NCBI GenBank assembly: GCA_027063215.1
Contig: JAMOSE010000060.1
Span: 1-14,621 of the forward strand
DNA length: 14,621 nt
Direction of reading: 5' to 3'
From: Sulfurimonas sp.
Lineage (GTDB): Bacteria > Campylobacterota > Campylobacteria > Campylobacterales > Sulfurimonadaceae
Shown here one piece after another: positions 8,424-12,786 of the stretch. The position numbers and the translations under genes are program-made. The notes below the pieces were generated by a model that was not told the origin of the DNA, did no database searches, and worked only from the letters and a program-made list of their open reading frames with translations. Each line of letters starts with the position of its first letter. Positions within the stretch are counted from its first letter, which is position 1.

Positions 8424-8855
8424 ATGAAATTTTATATCGGAACAGATCATGCGGGGATCGAGTTAAAAGATTGGACAGTTGAGCTTTTACGTTCAAAAGG
8501 TTATGAAGTAGAAGATTTTGGACCATATACAAAAGATAGAGTAGATTATCCTGATTATGCACATAAAGTTGCAACTGCTGTTCTTGAAGATAAAGAGTCT
8601 CAAGGAATCTTGATCTGCGGTAGCGGTATTGGTATGAGTATGGCTGCAAATCGTCATGCAGGTATTCGTGCAGCACTTTGTCATGATGCTTATACAGCCA
8701 TGGTTGCACGTGAACATAATGATGCAAATATTCTTTGCTTTGGTGAACGTATTGTTGGTAAAGGGGTAGCTGAGTCTATCATTGATGCATGGCTTGCAAA
8801 CGGTTTTGAAGGTGGACGTCATATTCAAAGAGTTGAGAAAATAGAGGCAGTATAG
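8424..8855 (+). CDS. rpiB: ribose-5-phosphate isomerase B
   Basis: RpiB interconverts ribose 5-phosphate and ribulose 5-phosphate in the cytosol, feeding nucleotide synthesis and the pentose phosphate or Calvin-type interconversions. The protein has 143 residues, typical for RpiB/LacAB. The substrate-binding start GTDHAGIELK (residues 6-15), the catalytic Cys65 in ILICGSGIGMSMAANR, and the downstream HDAYTAMVAREHNDANILCFGERIVG are all present. The start at 8424 is chosen because AAAGGAG lies just upstream at 8412-8418. A longer in-frame reading from 8364 would enter the preceding peptidase gene. It follows that gene by 10 nt and precedes the coiled-coil gene by 2 nt. The CGSGIG context and RpiB-like loop favour RpiB over a galactose-6-phosphate isomerase subunit. 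Confidence 0.95.
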   Translation: MKFYIGTDHAGIELKDWTVELLRSKGYEVEDFGPYTKDRVDYPDYAHKVATAVLEDKESQGILICGSGIGMSMAANRHAGIRAALCHDAYTAMVAREHNDANILCFGERIVGKGVAESIIDAWLANGFEGGRHIQRVEKIEAV

Positions 8856-8857
8856 TT

Positions 8858-9190
8858 ATGTTTATGGAATGGTCGCTTCTAACGATTCTTACTATTGTTT
8901 CTATTTATCTTTTTGTAAAAATGTTTTACTTTAAAAGTATCACAAACAAAGAACAAAGAAGCAATGATCTAATGAAGCTGACCCTCCAGGAAGCTGAAAT
9001 TCTCATTCGAAAGTATCAGATCCAACTCCAGCGTGCACTTGGCAATGTAGATATACTTACTGAAGAGTTAACAAAACTCAGAAATGAACTTAAAGTTCTC
9101 AAACAAAGAAACTCAAAACACAGACAGGAAGTTGATCGTCTTAACAACAAGATAAAAGCTCTTGAAAGTCGAATTGATGCCCTACTCTAA
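8858..9190 (+). CDS. uncharacterised membrane-anchored coiled-coil protein
   Basis: I do not recognise a named family. The 110-residue product has one hydrophobic segment at about residues 5-25 (WSLLTILTIVSIYLFVKMFYF), then a long, highly charged helix from about 35 to the end. That helix has leucine/isoleucine heptads (LTLQEAEILIRKYQIQLQRAL, LTEELTKLRNELKVLKQ, VDRLNNKIKALESRIDALL), which predict a parallel coiled coil. Topology is probably a short N-terminal anchor with the coiled coil in the cytosol, as the residues after the segment are basic. The start at 8858 is supported by GAGG 10 nt upstream; an in-frame ATG at 8864 is the alternative. H. pylori has, as I recall, a small unknown gene (HP0573) at the same place between rpiB and apt, so it may be a conserved lineage-specific protein. 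Its role is unknown. Confidence 0.75.
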   Translation: MFMEWSLLTILTIVSIYLFVKMFYFKSITNKEQRSNDLMKLTLQEAEILIRKYQIQLQRALGNVDILTEELTKLRNELKVLKQRNSKHRQEVDRLNNKIKALESRIDALL

Positions 9191-9199
9191 GGAGAGAAA

Positions 9200-9751
9200 A
9201 TGATTACCCTAAGTCAAACAGAACGAACAATTATCGAAGCATCTATTCGAGATATTAAAGATTTTCCAAAACCAGGAATTATTTTTAAAGATATCACAAC
9301 ATTGCTCAACAACAAAGAGGCTTACAGTGTTTTAATGAACCATCTCCATCAACGTTATAAAGAGTATGATTTAGACTATATTGCAGGTATTGATGCCCGT
9401 GGGTTTATCTTTGGTGCAGCACTTGCACAAATGTTGGGAATTGGTTTTGTGCCTATTCGTAAAGCCGGAAAACTTCCATACACTACTATTAGCCAAAAGT
9501 ACGCTTTAGAGTATGGTGTAGATGAGATAGAGGTACATATTGATGCTTTTGGAGATCAAAAAGGTGCACGTGTACTATTGATAGACGATCTTATAGCAAC
9601 AGGCGGTACTGCAAATGCAGCAGCTACACTTATCAATCAGACAGGTGCTGTATGTGTTGAGTGCTGTTTTATAATAGCTCTTAACTTTTTAGACGGCATA
9701 AAAAAATTACAAGAAAAAACAGAAGTTTATTCACTTATAGAGGTTAATTAA
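9200..9751 (+). CDS. apt: adenine phosphoribosyltransferase
   Basis: Apt salvages adenine by condensing it with PRPP to give AMP in the cytosol. The 183-residue protein has the family N-terminus (IEASIRDIKDFPKPGIIFKD), the conserved GIDARGFIFGAALA and the loop preceding RKAGKLPYTTISQKYALEYG. The PRPP-binding motif VLLIDDLIATGGTANA is also present (D129-D130, T134-T137). The start is unambiguous: AAGGAG at 9189-9194, overlapping the previous stop, precedes ATG at 9200. The TAA stop overlaps the trpB ATG by one base (TAATG), which suggests coupled translation. Confidence 0.96.
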   Translation: MITLSQTERTIIEASIRDIKDFPKPGIIFKDITTLLNNKEAYSVLMNHLHQRYKEYDLDYIAGIDARGFIFGAALAQMLGIGFVPIRKAGKLPYTTISQKYALEYGVDEIEVHIDAFGDQKGARVLLIDDLIATGGTANAAATLINQTGAVCVECCFIIALNFLDGIKKLQEKTEVYSLIEVN

Positions 9752-10947
9752 TGTATATTCCAACTCCTTCAAAATTTGATCCCGATGAAAACGGACACTT
9801 TGGACTCTTTGGCGGACGTTATGTTCCAGAAACACTTATGCCGGCACTTTTAAAGCTGCGTGAAGAGTATGATGCTATTCGCTTTGACAAAGATTTCTGG
9901 TCTGAAGTTGATTACTATTTAAAAGATTATGTTGGTCGCCCTTCACCACTTTACTATGCAGCAAATATCTCTAAAGAACTTGGTGCAAAGATCTATTTAA
10001 AACGTGAAGATCTAAATCACACAGGTGCACACAAAGTTAATAATGTTATTGCTCAGGGTTTAATGGCAAAACGTCTTGGCTATAAAAAAGTCATAGCAGA
10101 GACCGGTGCAGGACAGCATGGTGTGGCAACGGCAACAATTGCTGCCCTTTTAGATTTAGAGTGCGAAATCTTTATGGGAGCAAAAGATGTGGAGCGTCAA
10201 GAGCTAAATGTTTTTAGAATGAAACTACTAGGTGCAAAAGTACACTCTGTTGAGAGTGGAAGCAAAACACTCAAAGATGCAATGAATGATGCTATTCGCC
10301 ATTGGGTTACCAATGCACGTGATACTTTTTACATCATCGGAACAGTAGCAGGTCCACATCCTTATCCTATGATGGTTAGAGATTTTCAGGCTATCATTGG
10401 CTGGGAAGCTCGTGCACAGATTTTAGAAAAAGAAAATCGTCTTCCAGATCATATTATCGCCTGTATTGGTGGTGGGAGTAATGCCATTGGAATGTTTCAA
10501 CACTTTTTAGAAGATGATGGTGTTGAGTGTATTGGTATTGAAGCCGGTGGGCTTGGGATCGATGATAAAAACGGCTGTAGTCTTAAAAAAGGACGACCGG
10601 GAGTACTGCATGGGCAGATGAGTTACCTACTCCAAGATGAAGATGGGCAGATTTTAGAGGCTCACTCTATTTCAGCAGGCCTTGACTACCCTGGAATCGG
10701 ACCGGAGCATGCTTTTCATAATGACAATAAATCTGTAACATACGACTATATTACAGACCAAGAGGCACTGGATGCTTTTGTATGGTTAAGTCAGAAAGAG
10801 GGAATTATTCCTGCTTTTGAGTCATCTCATGCAGTGGCATATCTCAAAAAACTGCCAAATATTAAAGATAAACTGATCATTGTCAACCTCTCCGGTCGTG
10901 GAGATAAAGATATGATACAAGCCAAAGATCTACTCCATTTTAATTAA
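9751..10947 (+). CDS. trpB: tryptophan synthase beta chain (TrpB1 type)
   Basis: TrpB condenses indole with L-serine to L-tryptophan using PLP, normally as an alpha2beta2 complex with TrpA. At 398 residues it has the normal TrpB1 length. Visible landmarks are FGLFGGRYVPETLMPAL at the N-terminus, GRPSPLYYA, and the PLP-binding lysine K95 in LNHTGAHKVNN. The catalytic-loop region AETGAGQHGVATAT, the phosphate-binding GGGSNAIGMF and the C-terminal LSGRGDKD are also present. The COMM-like segment reads GPEHAFHNDNKSVTYDYITD, somewhat divergent from the more usual 'GPEHSxLKDxGRaeYvsaTD'. It starts inside the apt stop, with GAGG 7 nt upstream. No trpA, trpC or trpF is nearby, so this is a stand-alone trpB in a housekeeping operon. 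Whether it is the only TrpB cannot be seen here. Confidence 0.94.
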   Translation: MYIPTPSKFDPDENGHFGLFGGRYVPETLMPALLKLREEYDAIRFDKDFWSEVDYYLKDYVGRPSPLYYAANISKELGAKIYLKREDLNHTGAHKVNNVIAQGLMAKRLGYKKVIAETGAGQHGVATATIAALLDLECEIFMGAKDVERQELNVFRMKLLGAKVHSVESGSKTLKDAMNDAIRHWVTNARDTFYIIGTVAGPHPYPMMVRDFQAIIGWEARAQILEKENRLPDHIIACIGGGSNAIGMFQHFLEDDGVECIGIEAGGLGIDDKNGCSLKKGRPGVLHGQMSYLLQDEDGQILEAHSISAGLDYPGIGPEHAFHNDNKSVTYDYITDQEALDAFVWLSQKEGIIPAFESSHAVAYLKKLPNIKDKLIIVNLSGRGDKDMIQAKDLLHFN

Positions 10948-10960
10948 AAGGATTTCATAA

Positions 10961-12367
10961 ATGAATATACAACTAATAAACAAAAAAGCATTTGATGCAA
11001 AAAACAATATAACACTGAAACTTATCACTCCAGAGAGATTGAAAAAAGCGAAATTTAAAAAGACACTTAAAAAAGCAGGATTTAGTGCAGAACAAGATAC
11101 ACTCTGTGCAATGCACGGTAAATCACTTCTTTTTGCAGGTATAGAAGATCATGATGCTGAGAATTTAAAAACTGCAGCAGCTTCTGTAGCAAAAGCACTT
11201 AAAAAGTATGACTACAAATCACTCTCAGTTGATGTAAATAAAGAGAATATTGCTTCACTTATTGAAGGTTTTATTCTTGGCGGTTATGAGTTTAACAACT
11301 ATAAATCAAAAGCAAAAAAACAAAAGATTAAAAATATCTATCTTACATGTGAGAATGTAGAAGAGCTTACTGCCCTTTTTGAAGAGGCTGTTATTATCTC
11401 TGAAGCAACATGTTTTACGCGTGATATTGTAAACACTGCTCCAGATGATATGTACCCTGAAGTAATGGCAAAACTGGCTAAGAAACTTGCAAATGAGAAT
11501 AATCTTGAATGTAATATATTGGGAAAAAAAGAGCTTAAACGTGAAAAATGTAATGCAATGCTCGCAGTCGGCCGTGCTTCACGCCATGACTCAAAACTTA
11601 TTCATCTTGCGTACAAGCCAAAAAATGCTAAAAAAATCATCTCACTTGTAGGAAAAGGTCTTACATACGACAGTGGTGGGCTTAGTCTTAAACCTGCAAC
11701 AAGTATGGTTACCATGAAAATGGACAAAGCGGGTGCTTGTGCTGTTCTTGGAATCATTAAGGCTGTTAGCGAGTTAAAACTTGATATTGAAGTACATGCC
11801 TTTGTTGGTGCCGTTGAAAATATGATAGGCGGAGATGCTTATAAACCTGATGATGTTTTAGTTTCACGTAAAGGCGATACTATCGAAGTACGCAATACTG
11901 ATGCAGAAGGACGTTTGGTTCTTGCAGATGTACTTGACTATGCACAAGACAAAACAAAACCAGACTACCTTTTTGACTTTGCAACACTTACGGGTGCATG
12001 TATGGTTGCCCTTGGTCAATATACGACAGGTGTTATGGGACACTCAAGCAAACTCAAACATGATCTTGGCAAAGCTTCGAAAAAAGCAGGTGAGCTTACA
12101 GCAACTCTGCCTTTTAATAAACACCTCAAAAAACAGCTCAAAAGCGAGATCGCAGATATCTGTAATATATCCAATAAGCCATATGGCGGAGCAATTACAG
12201 CAGGACTCTTCTTAGATAACTTCATCAAAGAAGAAAATAAAAACAAATGGCTCCATTTTGACATTGCAGGATCAGCTTATACTGAGAGTCCATGGGATGT
12301 CAATGTTCATGGTGGAACAGGTGCCGGTGTACGTTTTATGACACAGTTTTTAAAAAATATCAAATAA
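10961..12367 (+). CDS. pepA: leucyl aminopeptidase (M17 family, PepA)
   Basis: This 468-residue cytosolic aminopeptidase binds two metals and removes N-terminal residues from peptides. The C-terminal catalytic domain holds every expected residue, with the same spacing as bovine lens LAP: K232 and D237 in VGKGLTYDSGG, K244 in LSLKP, D255 in MKMDKAG, and D314, E316 and R318 in the family signature NTDAEGRL. The ATLTGAC and GAGVRFMTQFL segments follow. The N-terminal domain (about 1-150) is lysine-rich and poorly conserved, as usual, so any DNA-binding role like that of E. coli PepA cannot be inferred. An AAAAGG ribosome binding site lies about 9 nt upstream. It follows trpB by 13 nt and appears to be the last gene of the operon. 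A new promoter begins within 4 nt of its stop codon. Confidence 0.96.
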   Translation: MNIQLINKKAFDAKNNITLKLITPERLKKAKFKKTLKKAGFSAEQDTLCAMHGKSLLFAGIEDHDAENLKTAAASVAKALKKYDYKSLSVDVNKENIASLIEGFILGGYEFNNYKSKAKKQKIKNIYLTCENVEELTALFEEAVIISEATCFTRDIVNTAPDDMYPEVMAKLAKKLANENNLECNILGKKELKREKCNAMLAVGRASRHDSKLIHLAYKPKNAKKIISLVGKGLTYDSGGLSLKPATSMVTMKMDKAGACAVLGIIKAVSELKLDIEVHAFVGAVENMIGGDAYKPDDVLVSRKGDTIEVRNTDAEGRLVLADVLDYAQDKTKPDYLFDFATLTGACMVALGQYTTGVMGHSSKLKHDLGKASKKAGELTATLPFNKHLKKQLKSEIADICNISNKPYGGAITAGLFLDNFIKEENKNKWLHFDIAGSAYTESPWDVNVHGGTGAGVRFMTQFLKNIK

Positions 12368-12370
12368 GTG

Positions 12371-12379
12371 TGATATAAT
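12371..12379 (+). promoter_or_regulatory. extended -10 promoter just after pepA
   Basis: The sequence TGATATAAT is a perfect extended -10 (TGnTATAAT), 4 nt past the pepA stop. A transcript from it would start near 12386 and carry the AAGGAG and ATG of the small ORF after only about 22 nt. No clear -35 is present, as is usual in this lineage. It could drive the small ORF, a non-coding RNA, or a long leader running into metE, and these cannot be separated from sequence alone. Confidence 0.5.
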
Positions 12380-12396
12380 TACCAAAAAATTTATAA

Positions 12397-12484
12397 AGGA
12401 GACGACAATGGCACTTAATGAGCTCTTTGCTGCTACGAAAAAAGCACTGCTAAACAACTCAAAACCATGCCATTGTCATCTCTT
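12397..12484 (+). repeat. long imperfect inverted repeat hiding a ribosome binding site and start codon
   Basis: The stretch 12399-12413 (GAGACGACAATGGCA) is complementary to 12468-12482 (TGCCATTGTCATCTC) at 14 of 15 positions, with a single C-A mismatch. Two more pairs (one G.U) extend it outward to 12397/12484. Inside, TGAG at 12419-12422 pairs with CTCA at 12458-12461, and shorter matches follow. In RNA the stem would cover nearly all of AAGGAG (12396-12401) and the ATG at 12408. This suggests either translational control of the ORF or a structured non-coding RNA. I know of no named RNA family matching it. Confidence 0.5.
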
Positions 12485-12608
12485 CTTTACTATAAAATCA
12501 AAACTTATGATTTTACTCAATCACTACATTCCGAGATGCCCATACTATACTGTATGTTTTGCATTTCGCCGTAGCGGTGTCCACCCTCCTCTTTCAATAT
12601 CCCTTTAA
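12408..12608 (+). CDS. doubtful 66-codon ORF between pepA and metE
   Basis: An ATG with an excellent AAGGAG seven bases upstream and an extended -10 promoter before that opens a 66-residue frame. The first 20 residues (MALNELFAATKKALLNNSKP) look like a plausible amphipathic helix. After that the sequence turns into a Cys/His- and aromatic-rich string (CHCHLFF, CPYYTVC, FRRSGVHPP) that does not resemble a folded family and may be read-through of structured non-coding DNA. The ORF start lies in one arm of a long inverted repeat, which argues for regulated translation, a leader peptide or a non-coding RNA. I do not recognise it. It is listed because its initiation signals are better than those of several real genes here. 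Confidence 0.25.
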   Translation: MALNELFAATKKALLNNSKPCHCHLFFTIKSKLMILLNHYIPRCPYYTVCFAFRRSGVHPPLSISL

Positions 12609-12653
12609 CAATCAAACAATCATAGAAAAACAATTATTAAATTAATTTAGTTG

Positions 12654-12698
12654 CCCTTTGCTAATCTCAAAAAAACATGTTTTTTTGTAGCTTTAGGG
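12654..12698 (+). repeat. composite hairpin around a 20-bp perfect palindrome
   Basis: The core CAAAAAAACATGTTTTTTTG at 12668-12687 is a perfect 20-bp palindrome. GCTA at 12660-12663 pairs with TAGC at 12688-12691 across a four-base bulge, and CCC at 12654-12656 can pair with GGG at 12696-12698. As RNA it would form one AT-rich stem. As DNA the palindrome could be a protein-binding site. It could be a weak terminator of the upstream transcript, but the stem is mostly A-U, so I do not call it one. Confidence 0.4.
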
Positions 12699-12702
12699 GG
12701 TT

Positions 12703-12724
12703 GTAGGGACATTTTTGTCCCTGC
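12703..12724 (+). repeat. hairpin B of the metE leader
   Basis: GTAGGGACA (12703-12711) pairs with TGTCCCTGC (12716-12724) around a TTTT loop, giving nine pairs including one U.G. The wobble is allowed only in plus-strand RNA; on the other strand it would be A-C. It directly abuts the next hairpin with no spacer, so the two could stack. No T-tract follows, so it is not a standard terminator. Confidence 0.5.
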
Positions 12725-12753
12725 TGTTAAAATGGGCTTTGCTCATTTTGACA
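12725..12753 (+). promoter_or_regulatory. hairpin C of the metE leader, candidate anti-sequestering stem
   Basis: TGTTAAAATGGGC (12725-12737) pairs with GCTCATTTTGACA (12741-12753) around a TTT loop: 13 continuous pairs, two of them G.U in plus-strand RNA (U28.G50 and G35.U43 in the last two digits). Both wobbles would be mismatches on the minus strand, which supports selection for plus-strand RNA. Its 3' arm is the same segment that can pair with the metE start codon, so the two structures exclude each other. Confidence 0.5.
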
Positions 12754-12786
12754 TTTAAATGACAAAAGGATATTGACATGTCAAAA
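12746..12786 (+). promoter_or_regulatory. candidate metE start-codon sequestering helix and overlapping palindromes
   Basis: TTTTGACAT (12746-12754) is perfectly complementary to ATGTCAAAA (12778-12786), which contains the metE ATG. The loop between holds the AAAAGGA ribosome binding site. Two palindromes overlap it: one of 22 bp at 12746-12767, with a single mismatched pair and centred on CATTTAAATG, and a perfect 12-bp one, TTGACATGTCAA, at 12773-12784. The segment could therefore act either as an RNA switch or as a pair of DNA operator sites with TTGACAT half-sites. Sequence alone does not decide between them. Confidence 0.4.

Larger units (their letters stand above)
12609..12777 (+). other. 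AT-rich intergenic leader region of metE
   Basis: No convincing gene is present. The first 45 nt are plain AT-rich sequence. From about 12654 to the metE start the DNA is almost entirely inverted repeats, listed separately. The metE ribosome binding site AAAAGGA is at 12764-12770, 7 nt before ATG. Possible -10 elements are TGCTAATCT (12659-12667) and TGTTAAAAT (12725-12733). Only the first would place the hairpins within the transcript. I saw no cobalamin-riboswitch B12 box and no recognisable SAM-riboswitch core. Confidence 0.6.

Noticed and set aside
12494..12556. Small inverted repeats AAAATCA/TGATTTT (12494-12514) and CATAC/GTATG (12541-12556).
   Set aside because: Stems of 5-7 A/T-rich pairs are expected by chance in such sequence. 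They were noted as part of the structured interval but not called as features.
12668..12690. Rho-independent terminator formed by the A7-CATG-T7 palindrome.
   Set aside because: The stem is nearly all A-U and the T-run is part of the stem rather than following it, so termination would be weak at best.
12609..12777. Cobalamin or SAM riboswitch upstream of metE.
   Set aside because: No B12 box or recognisable SAM-riboswitch core was seen, and the stems present do not follow those architectures. Only an unclassified structured leader is claimed.
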